From Dentipellis sp. KUC8613 (taxonomy: Eukaryota; Basidiomycota; Agaricomycetes; Russulales; Hericiaceae), in assembly GCA_002286715.1 (NCBI GenBank), contig NSJX01000006.1, forward strand, positions 186,001 to 250,000: a stretch of 64,000 nt of DNA. Direction: 5' to 3'. The notes beneath the pieces were generated by a model. That model did no database searches and was not told where the DNA came from. It was given only the letters and a program-made list of their open reading frames with translations. The position numbers and the translations under genes were made by a program. This document shows positions 48,939-61,098 of the stretch, one piece after another. Position 1 is the first letter of the stretch. Each line of letters begins with the position of its first letter.

Positions 48939-50678
48939 GGCTGGGGCGTGCGGGGCGAGGCGGGTGCGGAGGTGGAGGTGGAGGTGGAGGAATCTTGCTG
49001 GGCGGACGGGCGGATTCGGTCGCGGGCCATATACCCATCTAGACATATTGCACATGCACACACCTTGTTGTCGTCGTCGTAATCTTCACAGTCAATGCCT
49101 TCTTAACGAACCCGAAATTATCAATATACATACATATCATCCTCATCACACACGCACACACGCCGTACGCACACCATCATTCACATTGCTGGCAGCGCTG
49201 TCTGTCTGTCTGTCCCATCACGCATTGACATCCGCATCTCTCTCTGTTCATACGCTCGTTTGCAATTTGTCTTGTCTTGCCTTTACCGCCCTTGCGTTCT
49301 GTGTTCTGTTCTTTTCGCAGCTTTTATGTTTATACAGACCCATACGTGCATATATATATTATCTGGACCGGCACCCGACGCCTTGCCTCATTTTTACATC
49401 CCACCCCCCAACGCAGTGCGCACATACATTTTGTTAGACTTGCATATCGATATCGTAGTGATATTAGACCCAATGACTATTGGTTTCTCCTGCATCTGAA
49501 TCTGCGTGTGGACTAGGCCACTGGGTTGCGGCAGTGAGGGTACCTGGCGCTCGTCCTAGTTTGAGTGACAGGGACGGCCCTGTTTCGTGGTCAAGGTAGC
49601 ACAAGGGGCACTTCAAGTTGTAACTGAATACCTGCAGTTTGATGTACCTCAAATTCATACCCTGTGCAGCGATGTGGGACCTAGCGGCAAGATCCTCTCG
49701 TGGCAAACGTATGTCTGGGCGAGTGAGCTGGGATCGTGCGTTGAGGGCATTCCATGTCATCGCAAGCGCGCGGGACTCGGCGGCATACATGTACATCGCA
49801 AACGTATGTCTGGGCGAGTGAGCTGGGATCGTGCGTTGAGGGCATTCCATGTCATCGCAAGCGCGCGGGACTCGGCGGCATACATGTACATCGCAAACGT
49901 GTTGCTCCTCACTACAGACATACACGGCACGGAAAGAAGGGCACATAGAATGTATCATTGCTCACGAGAAACAAGTCTATTGATACATGAAGTCACTACT
50001 ACAGTCGCGTACATCCCGCGAGTTCGAAGTGGGAAAAGATCTGAAAGAGAAGAGGCATGAGCGAAAGGAATAAACGAAGATGAGGAGTGCAAAAGGGAAT
50101 CGTAACGAAGGCTTGGCCTCAGACTCGCCTTTACACTCTGCATCCACACCCAGCCAACACCAGGTTCCATGCATGCGCTTTGCAGCGCACGCACAGAACC
50201 AGTCGTGTTATGAGAACTCCTCGAAGAGGAGCGCAGGTGTGTGGCTTTACCAGGGTTATCTTCTTTGGCGTCGCGTACGCGATGCCCCAGACCAATAACA
50301 AAATCATGATACTCACATGAAGTGAACCAAAAGAGATCGGATGGGAAGGGATGGATGTAGACGTCTCCAGGTGATCCAGCGTCCTAGCCACTCAACCAGA
50401 GGGAGCAGCAATCAGCATAGATTGTTTTTGAGACTTCGAGTCGCTCTCCGACGTTTGTCTGGACTGTCGTCCCAGGGAGCAGCACCTGCGAAGGCCAGCG
50501 GAGGACAGACAGTAATTTGGACGTCGTGGATATGGTTCGAAAAAACGCGCGGGCGCGGGTTTTATAGCGCGCACGCGCGATGCCGGGCGCGGCGGGAAAT
50601 TTTGGGACAGCGCGGGCGCGCCACTGCCACCTGGACGCGCCGAGGGCCGCACACTCGCACTCGCAAAATCCATCCAAC
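48939..50678. other. Intergenic region, 1.7 kb, with a tandem duplication
   Basis: 3' flank of the transporter and 5' flank of MRP51. No gene recognised. It contains AT-richer, CA-repeat-like DNA at 49120-49170 and the perfect 95-bp tandem duplication at 49703-49892. Confidence 0.5.
49703..49900. repeat. Perfect 95-bp tandem duplication
   Basis: Copy 1 (49703-49797) and copy 2 (49798-49892) read identically; both start GCAAACGTATGTCTGGGCGA. A third partial start (GCAAACGT) follows at 49893-49900. Identity across the whole unit implies a recent duplication. It lies in non-coding DNA. Confidence 0.93.
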
Positions 50679-51959
50679 ATGGCAGCAGCGGCGGCGAAGC
50701 CCCCGTCCTCGCCGTTCGCAGCGATGCTGCGGCGGTCCAAGTTCGCCTCGTTCGACCCCCAGATCGCGCAGGTCTACACGACATTCGACGGCGACGCGCA
50801 CCGCGGCAACTGGGGCCTGAAGCGCCCGCTGCCCCTGCGCGCGCGCGACCGGTACATCACCGTGCAGTCCGTCGACTCGCGCGAGCAGCAGACGGAGTGG
50901 AAGCATGCACAGGGAGAGGCGAGGTGGATCAAGCGGTGGGACGAGCAGGGCGTGCAGCCGAAGGCGCAGGGGCTGTGGGACCAGCAGACAGGGCGCGGGC
51001 GGTCGACGTTCGTCATGGACTCGGACTTTGCTCTGGCGACACGAAATGCGGTGTTCTCAAAAGCGAAAGCGGTTGGCGTCTCGGAGGACGGTACACCGGC
51101 GGACGTCGACCAGGCTGAGTTGAAGGCGAGGAAGGACGCGGAGAGATTGCGGAGGAAGGAGTACGAGACAGCCGCGCCGAATGTCGCTGCGATGTCGGAG
51201 AGGGAGTTCCAGCGGTACCTCGAAGACGTGCGGGCGCAACGACCAGAGTTCAAGAAGTACTTGCTGGAGCAGTACACCCAGAGTCGGAAGCCCGGGGGGA
51301 AGCCGAAGCTGAACGTCGCCGCGAGCCTATTCGAGGAGTTCGCCTTGGATACTGCACCACAAATCCGCAAGGGCTTCCTCAAGCGGTACGCGTACAAGCT
51401 CTACAGCGCCCCTGATTCCACCATTATCGCGCAGCAGCCTCACTCCAGCGGCGGTGCCACCTACGCGAAGGTCTCTCCCCTCACGACTTACTACACGACC
51501 AAAGCTCAGCCTGGCCGCGTACTCGCCTTCAGGAGTGCCGGGGCGGAGACCAAGGGCGCTAGCTTCGCCGGCATGGTCTCTCAGATCAACGGCTGGGTCT
51601 CCCCCACCCGCGAATCGGACAAGATGTCCTTGCGTCTAGCGTCCGCACGCCTCATTGCGCCGCCTCAGACGGTCGCAGAACACCCCGCAGGACTGGAATT
51701 CGTCCGGATGACCACCAAGGTCTCTGACCAGGCGCAACTCGACAGGCTGCGGACTGTCACCGCCCAGCCGGGAACCAGGGAGTACATCAAGTTGCGCCCG
51801 ACAGTCCAGCTGAGCAGGCGAGCTTCCGTCGCCAACATGACACAACGTACCATTCCGAAAAGCAAGAAGCTTCCGAAGGGCAAGGCGGACCTGGTCTCCA
51901 GGGACCAGCTCATCGACAACCTGAAGGATCTGATCAAGCAGCCGTACAGCGACATATAA
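50679..51959 (+). CDS. MRP51: Mitochondrial small ribosomal subunit protein Mrp51 (bS1m)
   Basis: Single exon, 426 aa. The N-terminus (MAAAAAKPPSS, basic) fits mitochondrial import. FASFDPQIAQVYTTF, AHRGNWGLKRPLP and YITVQSVDSREQQTEWKHAQ are the family signature near the start of Mrp51. LFEEFALDTAPQIRKGF and the central GRVLAFRSAG segment also fit. Mrp51 is a small-subunit mitoribosomal protein known in yeast to interact with 5' leaders of mitochondrial mRNAs. The frame is open upstream to 50580, but the ATG at 50679 gives the conserved start. A CATCCAACATGG context supports it. Confidence 0.92.
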   Translation: MAAAAAKPPSSPFAAMLRRSKFASFDPQIAQVYTTFDGDAHRGNWGLKRPLPLRARDRYITVQSVDSREQQTEWKHAQGEARWIKRWDEQGVQPKAQGLWDQQTGRGRSTFVMDSDFALATRNAVFSKAKAVGVSEDGTPADVDQAELKARKDAERLRRKEYETAAPNVAAMSEREFQRYLEDVRAQRPEFKKYLLEQYTQSRKPGGKPKLNVAASLFEEFALDTAPQIRKGFLKRYAYKLYSAPDSTIIAQQPHSSGGATYAKVSPLTTYYTTKAQPGRVLAFRSAGAETKGASFAGMVSQINGWVSPTRESDKMSLRLASARLIAPPQTVAEHPAGLEFVRMTTKVSDQAQLDRLRTVTAQPGTREYIKLRPTVQLSRRASVANMTQRTIPKSKKLPKGKADLVSRDQLIDNLKDLIKQPYSDI

Positions 51960-52002
51960 TTGGGAGCGGGCTCAAAAGATGTTTTTGGAGTGGTATTTCG
52001 GT

Positions 52003-52384
52003 CTAGAGAGATACAAGGGCCTGTAGTGCTTTCTGGATGCTACCATCGTTCTCAGATAACACCTTTTCCGCCTGCGCACGAGGGATGTCGAACTCGGAGA
52101 CCTTACAATTAAATAGACTCAACACATAATCTAGGCATGGAATAATCACTATGCGTACAATGAGATCAATGTCCTCCTTCTTTCCGGGCGTGCTTTTAGC
52201 GGGTTTCGGGAGCGGCTTGTCGAAGATGGTTCTGCATGCCTCCTCCATCTTGCCCTTGGAATAAGCAAACCCGTCCGCGTACTGGATTAACGGCAACGAT
52301 TTGAGCGAAACAAAACGGAAATATAAAGACGCGACATACGTTGACAATGACCTCTGACTCTAGATGACCGTTCCTCTGGGACAT
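52003..52384 (-). CDS. HYPK: HYPK-like NatA regulator with UBA domain
   Basis: Three exons on the minus strand: 52384-52340, 52281-52159 and 52101-52003, giving 88 aa. The first part (YADGFAYSKGKMEEACRTI) fits the HYPK N-terminal helix. The end, KKEDIDLIVSEFDIPRAQAE followed by KVLSENDGSIQKALQALV, matches the HYPK UBA domain, where human HYPK has KKEDLELIMTEMEISRAAAE. HYPK binds the Naa15-Naa10 N-terminal acetyltransferase at the ribosome and tunes its activity. The small multi-exon structure would escape a simple ORF scan. It shares a 151-bp promoter with UPF1. Confidence 0.88.
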
Positions 52385-52535
52385 GTTGTGGGGTATGCTC
52401 GAGCGTTCTCGAGAATTGTGAGTCGGTGCCGAAGCGGCGAACGCCAGTCGAGCATGACGCTGAGTCAGCAGCTAAGCTTGTCAGCCTCTGCTCTGCCTTG
52501 AATCCTTGTCTTTTGTTTCTCTCTTGTCCTCCACC
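52385..52535. promoter_or_regulatory. Shared divergent promoter, HYPK / UPF1
   Basis: 151 bp between opposed ATGs; a C/T-rich tract directly precedes the UPF1 start (CCACCATGG context). No TATA. Confidence 0.5.
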
Positions 52536-55500
52536 ATGGACTCCTTCGACAACTTCCAGTATGATACCGCCTCGTCCTACGGCGGAATGGGCGTCGTGGA
52601 CGACACGTCCTCGATTTACACCGCCAATACAACCCAGAGCCACACCCCGGTCGACCTCGAAAGCCTCTCGATAGTCGACGACCGCTCGCACGTTTCGTCT
52701 TCGAACGGAAATGGCCACGCGCACAGCGCCCTCTCCGAGACTTCTTCCAGGATTGACGAGGACTTCGATGCCGTTCTGGACGATCTCAAAGACGAGGGCC
52801 AGGTCGACTTGCCCCCGCACGCGTGCAGGTATGTACAGAAATTCCAGCTCTGGTATCTTATTGTTGCGTGTGGCCCACCGACCTAACCATTCCTTCCCGT
52901 AGTTACTGCGGCATCCACAACCCAGCGTCTGTCGTGAAGTGCCTTATATGCTCCAAATGGTTCTGCAACTCCCGCGGTAACACCTCCGCGTCGCACATCG
53001 TGAACCATCTCGTCCGCGCCAAGCACAAGGAGGTCATCCTGCACGCGGAAAGCCCTCTTGGCGAGACGACGCCCGAATGCTACAACTGCGGAAGCAAGAA
53101 CGTGTTCATGCTGGGCTTCATCCCTGCCAAAAGCGATACTGTGGTCGTGTTATTATGCCGGTGCGTACTTCGGATGCGAGCTTCTCGGATTATTTACGAC
53201 GTATCTGACGTGTCGGAAACCTGCAGGCAACCATGCGCAGCCATCTCTAAAGATATCTCATGGAATGCTGCTCTTTGGGCGCCCCTCATCGACGACCGCT
53301 CCTTCCTATCCTGGCTGGTCAAGCCACCCAGCGAGACCGAGCAGCTGCGCTCGCGCCAGATCTCGTTCGCGCAAATCAACCGCCTGGAAGACTTGTGGCG
53401 CGACAACGCCAACGCCACGCTCGAGGACCTCGAGAAGCCCGGCGTCGACGACGAACCTCAGCCGATCCTCTTACGTTACGAAGACGCGTATCAGTATCAG
53501 AACATCTTCGGTCCTCTCGTCAAGATCGAGGCCGACTACGACAAGAAGCTGAAAGAGAGCCAGACGCAGACGGATATTACTGTCCGATGGGACTTGGGAC
53601 TCAATCAGAAGCGCGTCGCGTGGTTCGGGCTGCCGAAGCTGGAGAGTGGAGAAGTGAGGCTCGCAGTTGGGGACGAGCTGAGGTTGCGGTATTCGGGGGA
53701 GTTGCACAAGCCTTGGGACGGCGTCGGCCATGTTATCAAAGTGCCGAACAGTGAGTGAGACCTTCGTATATGCGCGTCAGGTTGCCTGACTCTGTGACAG
53801 ATGTGTCGGATGAAATTGGTCTTGAACTTCGCCGCGCCGAGGGTGTCCCTCACGATCTCACTCACGGCTTCTCTGCGGACTTCGTCTGGAAGTCTACGAG
53901 CTTCGATAGGATGCAGTTGGCTATGAAGACTTTTGCTGTCGATGAGAAGAGCGTTAGCGGCTACATCGTAAGCATACTTCGTTTATTCTATTTATATGCT
54001 ACTCACAGGAGAATACAGTACCACAAATTGCTGGGCCACGAGCTCGAGCCGCAGATACTTCGCACCCAGATGCCCAAGCGCTTCTCGGCTCCTGGACTGC
54101 CCGAGCTGAATCACTCCCAGATGTATGCGGTCAAGAGCGTCCTCCAGAAGCCTATCAGTCTTATCCAAGGTCCCCCCGGTACCGGAAAGACCGTGACATC
54201 TGCCTCCATCGTATACCATCTGGCCAAGATGAATCCCGGCCAAGTGCTCGTCTGTGCGCCATCGAACGTCGCTGTTGACCAGCTTACCGAGAAGATCCAC
54301 GCAACCGGCCTGAAGGTCGTGCGCCTGACGGCGAAGTCCCGCGAGGCGCTCGACTCGTCCGTCGCGTTCTTGACGCTGCATCAGCAGGTCGCGAACAATA
54401 CCACGCATGTCGAGCTGCAGAAGCTTATCCAGCTCAAGAACGAGCAAGGGGAGCTGAGCTCTAACGATGAGCGGAAGTACAAGACTTTGATTAGGCAATG
54501 CGAGAAGGAAATTCTGGGCGCCGCGGATGTCATCTGCTGCACGTGTGTGGGTGCAGGTGATCCGAGGTTGAGCAAGTTGAAGTTCAGGACCGTCTTGATT
54601 GACGAAGCGACTCAAGCCGCGGAGCCTGGTAAGTGTGCTATAATTTCATTCACTTTGACACGGTGCTGACCGGTATTCTCCAGAGTGCATGATACCCCTT
54701 ATCCTCGGGTGCAAGCAGGTGGTCCTTGTCGGGGATCACCAGCAGCTTGGGCCTGTCATTATGAACAAGAAAGCGGCCCGCGCTGGACTTACCCAGTCTC
54801 TCTTCGAACGCCTCGTCGTCCTCGGCAACCGCCCTATTCGTCTGCAAGTGCAGTACCGCATGCACCCTTGCCTCTCGGAGTTCCCGTCCAACATGTTCTA
54901 TGAAGGAACCCTGCAAAATGGTGTCACCGCTCCCGAGAGACTGCGGAAGAACGTGGATTTCCCTTGGCCCGTGCCTGATACACCAATGTTCTTCTATCAG
55001 AACCTCGGACAAGAAGAGATTTCGAGCAGCGGCACTTCGTTCTTGAACAGGTTCGTTGCACGTTGACGATGTCGGTATGATGAAGTGCTGACAACTGATC
55101 CCAGGACGGAAGCGTCGAACGTGGAAAAAATCGTAACCAAGTTCTTCAAATCGGGTGTCGTGCCCGGGCAGATCGGTGTCGTGACGCCTTACGAAGGCCA
55201 GCGGTCGTACATTGTCAACTACATGCAGTACAATGGTTCGCTCAAGAAGGACCTCTACAAGGAGATCGAAGTCGCGTCCGTTGATGCTTTCCAGGGTCGT
55301 GAGAAGGACTACATTATTCTCAGCTGTGTTAGGAGCAACGAGCATCAGGGCATTGGCTTCTTGAATGACCCTAGGCGTATGAACGTCGCGCTGACGCGCG
55401 CCAAATACGGTGTCGTTATCCTCGGCAACCCGAAAGTGTTGAGCAAGGCAAGTATCCCCTTTGAGTCGCCATGCTATGATCCCCCGCTGACACATGTCCC

Positions 55501-56136
55501 TTCCTGCAGCACCCGCTATGGCACTATCTGCTGACACACTACAAGGAGAAGGCCTGCCTCGTCGAGGGCCCGCTGAACAACCTCCAGCCCAGCATGATCC
55601 AGTTCAGCAAGCCCCGCCGCACGCTCGTCAAATCCGTCGACCAGTACCGCAGGCACGACACCAGCGCACGGGAGTACATGGCCAACGCGCCCATGAGCTC
55701 CGGCACGCCGAGCCGCTTCGACACGTCCTTCTACCGCACGCACGACGCGCTCAACTACATCCCCTCGGACGTGCAGTCACTCCGCTCCCAGGCGACGTAC
55801 TCCTCCGGCCTGCCCATGTTCGCCGCGAGCGGGCCCTTCGGCGCGGGCTCGCAGCGCGGCGGGGGCAAGCGCGGTGGCACGTTCGGCTCGTACGCGTCCT
55901 CGATCATCTCGCAGGACGGCCCGCTCGAGAGCAGCAGCAGCGTCGCGGCGCACTCGGTCGGGTACGCGCAGAGCGACCGCCTGCGCCGCCGCACGAGCTT
56001 CTCGAGCGTCGCGGGCATGTCCGAGGTCGGCAGCCTCAGCAGCGGCTTCGACTACAAGAGCCAGGACGAGTCGGCGGACCTGGACGACATGAAGAGCCAG
56101 TATGCGGCCACGCAGAGCGGCGTCACCGCGTTCTAG
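52536..56136 (+). CDS. UPF1: Nonsense-mediated decay RNA helicase Upf1
   Basis: Eight exons: 52536-52828, 52903-53160, 53227-53750, 53801-53967, 54019-54628, 54684-55050, 55105-55447 and 55510-56136, giving 1062 aa. The Cys/His-rich domain starts at about residue 97 ([20 protein letters not shown]), and [11 protein letters not shown] is its later zinc module. SF1 helicase motifs: GPPGTGKT (about 465-472), [42 protein letters not shown] and [11 protein letters not shown]. The C-terminal tail carries several SQ dipeptides, the type of site phosphorylated by Smg1-like kinases in animals. Intron 7 uses a GC donor (AAG|GCAAGT at 55448) and a CAG acceptor at 55509; this join restores [16 protein letters not shown] exactly where the family requires it. 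Confidence 0.97.
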
Positions 56137-56845
56137 GCGCGCGGCGCGTCATGGCGGCGTCCTGGCGTCCCTAGGTGCCCCTCCCGCGAGCTGAGTGCCG
56201 AGTGCTGAGGCATGGAGCATGAGGCCCGCGCCGTGCTTCGTCGATGTGTTTCTTGTCGAGTCGAGTTGGGTCGGGTCGAGGCGGGTCGCCCTTGACTGCG
56301 GGCGCACGCGTCGCGTATGCCTGGGGTGTGGGCAGTAGAGTACGACGGACGCCCGCAGCTCACGGGGGCCTGTCAGCCTCTGCCAGCCGCCTCATTGTGC
56401 GCGCTCTTAGTCCTGGTCAGCCCTAAGGGTGTGGTTTTGCCCGCAGGGCGTCGATTCCCGGGCGGGTTGCGCCGGTGAATGGCCGTGCCGTTCCCCATCC
56501 TCCATCTCCCGTCCTCCGTTCTCCCTTCTGTTCTCTACGAATGTCCTTTTACGAGCGAGCGAGTCGTCTGTGTAGCTGTCGCATCCCCAATGTTGTCGAA
56601 TTACCATTACCCCGTCCCGTTGAGTCCCGCCTTGCTCTTTGTCGCTGTTAGTGTTGTTGTACTGTACACGTACGTCTGCATGTCCGACGCGCTCGCAATA
56701 TATTTCAGTGTTGTGTCTGTATGAAGTCCAGTTGACGTGGTGTGGTTGGTGCTAGGTGCAGTATCAGTGAAGGGGGTGGGTGAGATTAGCCGTGCTGTAT
56801 GGTACAATGGCGTGAGGTATGTATGATGTGTTAGTCTATAGCTAG
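56137..56845. other. Convergent intergenic region, UPF1 / SLM3
   Basis: 709 bp between converging stop codons. GC-rich for the first 350 bp, then AT-richer, consistent with two facing 3' UTRs. No gene recognised. Confidence 0.55.
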
Positions 56846-58507
56846 CTATAAGGTTTGTTGGTCGGGCTCGTATGAAGGCCGTATTGCATCCTCGATGGTG
56901 CCACAGCCTAGACACCAGTTGTCGTCCCAGAGAACCGCGACCTGGCCAAGTGCGACGGCCTTCTGCGGCTCGTCGAACGTGATGACGATCTCTCCGTCAT
57001 TCTCATCCCTGTGTCCAATGATAAACACAATGACAGCATTAGCTTTGGCTATACCATACGGCGGCGTTTCTCGTACCTCCGGACAGTGCAGGGAATATCC
57101 ATCATAAGACGGCGGAACTGCACCCGCGCACGGAAGCCCTCGGGCGTGTCGATCGTAGCGGGCGGCGCATCCCGCCATATCCATGCCCAGTCCCGCATCT
57201 TCAGGGCCGAGGCAAACAGTTCGGGATGGCTGCACCGTCATCAGCATCGATGTAAGCATTTAACATTCGAAGGCGGGAGAAGACTGACTCGTCGGGCACG
57301 ACTAAGATCTCGTTTGCAGCTTTGTCTTTGCGCGCGACGAACATCTTGTGCGGGAGGCCTTTGATCTTCGCGCCCTGCCCGATGGTGAAGGTCCACAGGC
57401 CTGCGTGCGTCCCGAGCTCGCGGCCGGAGACGAGGTCGCGGATGACGCCCGGCTTTGGGGGGATGTAATTCGCTGCAAGGGCAAACGCTACTGGTCAGCC
57501 GCCGTCTGCGTCGTGAGTGGACGAGGAGTGCATGCGTGCGGACCTAGGAAGTTCGTGAACTTGCGCTTCTCGCCGACAAAGCAGATCCCCATGCTCTCCT
57601 CGCGGTCCGCGTTGTGCAGCCCCGCGTTGCGCGCGATGGCGCGGACCTCGTCTTTGTGCAGGTCGGCGAGCGGGAAGAGCGTTTTCGCGAGGCTGGGCTC
57701 GGGGATCGCGGAGAGGAAGTAGGTTTGGTCTTTCGTGCGGTCGGCGGGGCGCAGCAGCATTGGGCGGTGGTTGGTCGGGTGCCAGTGTTTGCGTGCGTAG
57801 TGGCCTGTGGGTTAGAGATTTAGGACGGGATGAGAGGGGGCGGATGGGGAGGGGGCTGACCTGTGGCGACGAATTGGGTGTCCTCTGCTAGACGGGGTAG
57901 AAGTGCGCCGAATTTGACCTCTCTGGAGCTCGGATGTTAGAAGTCTCAGAGCAATCTAAAGCGAAAATCGTACTTGTTGCACCATATGTCAGGATTTGGT
58001 GTATCACCGGCCTCCCATGACTTCAGTGAAGGTTCAAAGACGCGTAGCCAATACTCTCGCGAGAGGTCAACCTGGCCTGGTCTAAGGTCATCTGAACAGT
58101 ATACCTTTTGGACAATATTTTGACTAACCATGGTGCACGGTATATCCATTTTCTTGCACACGCGCTGGACATCCTCCCAGTCTTTCTCCCATTCACAGCC
58201 TCTGTCAGTTCCAGACTCGTCTCGGGTGTCCCAGTTGCGCATGAAGACCGCAGAAAGGTCATAATCCTGTAATACTGGTCAGAAGAGAAAATTGCGGACT
58301 TTCTGGTACTAACTTTGTCTGCTAGTAATTTGGCACATGCCGAAGAGTCTACTCCACCCGACATGGCGATGACAACTGCAAAATTGTTTCATAAGAAACC
58401 CACTGCATATCTGGCCAGAACGCACCTTTGTCGCCATTCCGAGGATACTTCGGGGCGGCATAGTATGTGGACAGCGCACGCTTGAGTGCGCGGCCGGTAG
58501 CAAACAT
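56846..58507 (-). CDS. SLM3: Mitochondrial tRNA-specific 2-thiouridylase (MTU1/TRMU)
   Basis: Multi-exon, minus strand; exon 1 58507-58426, exon 2 58375-58314, exon 3 58266-57974, then further exons. MFATGRALKRALSTYY is a good mitochondrial presequence. VVIAMSGGVDSSACAKLLAD is the ATP-binding PP-loop. DTPNPDIWCNK carries the first catalytic Cys; TGHYARK follows, and GICFVGEKRKF carries the second catalytic Cys. DLVSGRELGTHAGLWTFTIG and QGAKIKGL lead into the C-terminal beta-barrel. It transfers sulfur to U34 of mitochondrial tRNA-Lys, Glu and Gln. An in-frame ATG 30 bp upstream (58537) would weaken the presequence. Head-to-head with ILV2. Confidence 0.93.
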
Positions 58508-58786
58508 GCGCTTGGTCTCGACAGCTTCTGGTTTCACCGGTGCCTTGCTCGCGAATTGTCGAGGTCGCTACAGGGCGCCGGCCGTCTGGCGCGACAGTGA
58601 ATCACGTGCCGCATGGGGGTCGGATTTGTTCGGGGAGAGGGCCGAGTCATTGGAATAAGTCCGACGAGGGTCTGCTTTAAGCTGCTCCAAGCCGGTTTGC
58701 GTGCTTGACTCTTCTCTTCCTCGTCGTCGTCGTCCTCCCTCCACGCACCTCCTCGCGGTCTGCTAACCTCAGTCGCAGGTCAAAAA
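58508..58786. promoter_or_regulatory. Shared divergent promoter, SLM3 / ILV2
   Basis: 279 bp between opposed ATGs. It contains a TC-rich tract (about 58708-58750) beside ILV2. TGACTC at 58705-58710 matches the core of the Gcn4/CpcA site (TGACTCA lacks its last A here), which would fit an amino-acid biosynthetic gene. Confidence 0.5.
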
Positions 58787-61098
58787 ATGTATTCGGCAGC
58801 ACCAAAAATGCGCAGCGCCATCGTCCACAAGACAGGGGCCGTCTTGACCTTCTCCAGGTCGGGCTCGTCTGCGGTCACCGGTTCATCATTCCTCGATGCG
58901 AAAACAAGAGTTAAGGAACATGCTCGTAGCATCAGCCGCTCGTCGGCACAAAACGCTGTTGTCTCGCCTTCCGTGTACGTTTCTTACAGCATCTGCATAA
59001 ATCGCATTACTCTGACTCGTGTATAAAAGCCGACCAACCCCGGCACCAGGCTTCCAGCAGCTGCCCTCAAAAAACAATGTGCCCAATTCTCCCCCAGCCC
59101 TCACACCGCACCCAACCATGCCTCTGGACCACTCGTTCGTGGGCATGTCTGGTGGCCAGATCTTCCACGAGATGATGCTCCGCCATGGTGTGCAGCACAT
59201 TTTCGGCTACCCCGGCGGCGCTATCCTCCCCGTCTTCGACGCCATCTACAACTCGCAGCACTTTGACTTCATCCTCCCAAGACACGAGCAGGGAGCTGGA
59301 CACATGGCCGAGGGCTACGCGCGTGTGTCCGGACGACCGGGTGTCATCCTCGTCACGTCGGGTCCTGGCGCGACGAACGTCGTGACTCCCATGCAGGACG
59401 CCCTCAGTGACGGTGTTCCTCTGGTTGTGTTCTGCGGACAGGTTGCAACGTCTGCCATTGGCTCCGACGCTTTCCAGGAGGCAGACATCGTGGGCATCTC
59501 GCGGAGCTGCACGAAGTGGAACGTAATGGTGAAGGATATTGCCGAGCTCCCTCGGAGGATCAACGAAGCCTTCAAGATTGCGACCTCGGGTCGTCCTGGA
59601 CCGGTGTTGGTCGACCTGCCGAAGGATGTCACGGCGGGTGTCCTCCGTACTCCCCTGCCCTTCAAGGCGACCACCCCCGGCTCGAACCTCGGCCTCCCCT
59701 CGAATCCCCTGTCCTCCGTCACTCCCCAGCCCGACGGTTCCACCACCGACATCGACCTCCTGCGCCGAGCCGCCGACCTCATCAACCAGGCCGAGCGGCC
59801 AGTGATCTACGCGGGCCACGGTGTCCTGGGCTCCGAGCTCGGCCCCAAGTTCCTCGCGCAGCTCGCGCACGAGGGCAACATCCCCGTGACGACGACGCTG
59901 CAGGGCCTCGGCGCGTTCGACGAGCTGGACGACAAGAGCCTGCACATGCTCGGCATGCACGGGTCCGCGTACGCGAACCTCGCGATGCAGGAGGCGGACG
60001 TGATCATCGCGCTCGGCGCGCGCTTCGACGACCGCGTGACGGGCAAGGTCGACACGTTCGCGCCCGCCGCGCGCGCGGCCGCCGCACAGGGCCGCGGGGG
60101 CATCATCCACTTCGAGGTGCAGCCGAAGAACATCAACAAGGTCGTCGACGCGTCGATCCCCATCCTCGGCGACGTGACGGCGAACCTGTCCGCGATGCTG
60201 CCGATGATCAAGGCGGCGCCGCGCGAGCCGTGGTTCAAGGACATCAAGGAGTGGAAGTCGAAGTATCCGTTCGTGTATGCGAAGAGCCAGCCGGGCGGGA
60301 AGATGAAGCCGCAGGAGGTGATCGAGGAGCTTGAGAGGCAGACGGCGGCGGACAAGGAGAATGTCATCATCTCGACGGGTGTTGGCCAGCACCAGATGTG
60401 GGCCGCGCAATTCCTGCGGTGGCGGCATCCCCGGTCGATGATCACGTCGGGTGGTCTGGGCGTACGTATCTTCTGCCTTCTTTCTCTGTTACTTGCTGAC
60501 GATGTGTCGTAAACTTGCAGACGATGGGTTTCGGTCTTCCGGCTGCTGTGGGCGCAAAGGTGGCCGCGCCGAATAAGACCGTCATCGACATCGACGGTGA
60601 TGCATCGTTCAGCATGACCGCCATGGAGCTCGCTACTGCGTCGCAATTCAACATCGGCGTGAAGGTGATGGTCTTGAACAACGAGTTCCAGGGCATGGTG
60701 CTGCAATGGCAAGGTATGCATACCATTGATCTTGCTGCAAGCCGGACCCTAACCATACGTCGACAGATCTGTTCTACGACTCGCGCTACGCGCACACGCG
60801 GATGACGAACCCCGACTTCGTGCTGCTCGCCAAGGCGATGGGCGTCCACGCGATTCGTGTGCACTCCCTGGAGGAGCTGCCTGCGAAGATGAAGGAGTTC
60901 CTTGAGTACGACGGCAGCAGGCCGGTGCTCATGGAGTGCCTGGTTGAGTCGGCCGAGCACGTGTGGCCAATGGTCAGCCTTCATCTCTATCCCCTGCCCG
61001 ATTCACGTAGGCTGACGAGTTGTACGTTACAGGTGCCCGCTGGCAAAGCCCTGCACGAGCAGCTCATGCACCCCGAGTTCTACCCAAGAAAAGCATGA
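58787..61098 (+). CDS. ILV2: Acetolactate synthase catalytic subunit, mitochondrial
   Basis: Five exons: 58787-58974, 59030-60461, 60521-60713, 60767-60972 and 61033-61098, giving 694 aa. The Ser/Arg/Lys-rich N-terminus (MYSAAPKMRSAIVHK) fits a mitochondrial presequence. IFGYPGGAILPVFDAIYNS and PRHEQGAGHMAEGYAR carry the thiamine-activating Glu. RPGVILVTSGPGATN and IALGARFDDRVTGK (FAD-site region) follow. IDIDGDASFSMTAMELATAS with VMVLNNEFQGMVLQW is the thiamine-diphosphate/Mg2+ motif. It condenses two pyruvates to acetolactate (or pyruvate with 2-oxobutyrate), the first common step to Val, Leu and Ile. Its regulatory partner Ilv6 is not in the window. Exon 1 encodes only the presequence, so targeting could be changed by alternative starts. 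Confidence 0.97.

Noticed and set aside
50340..50420. Minus-strand tRNA suggested by TGGTTGAGTGGCTAGGACGC
   Set aside because: Looks like a D-arm/A-box, but no B-box or pairing acceptor follows.
59067..60428. Long minus-strand frame of 453 codons inside ILV2
   Set aside because: Antisense shadow of the GC-rich ILV2 coding strand; Arg/His/Leu-rich with no domain.
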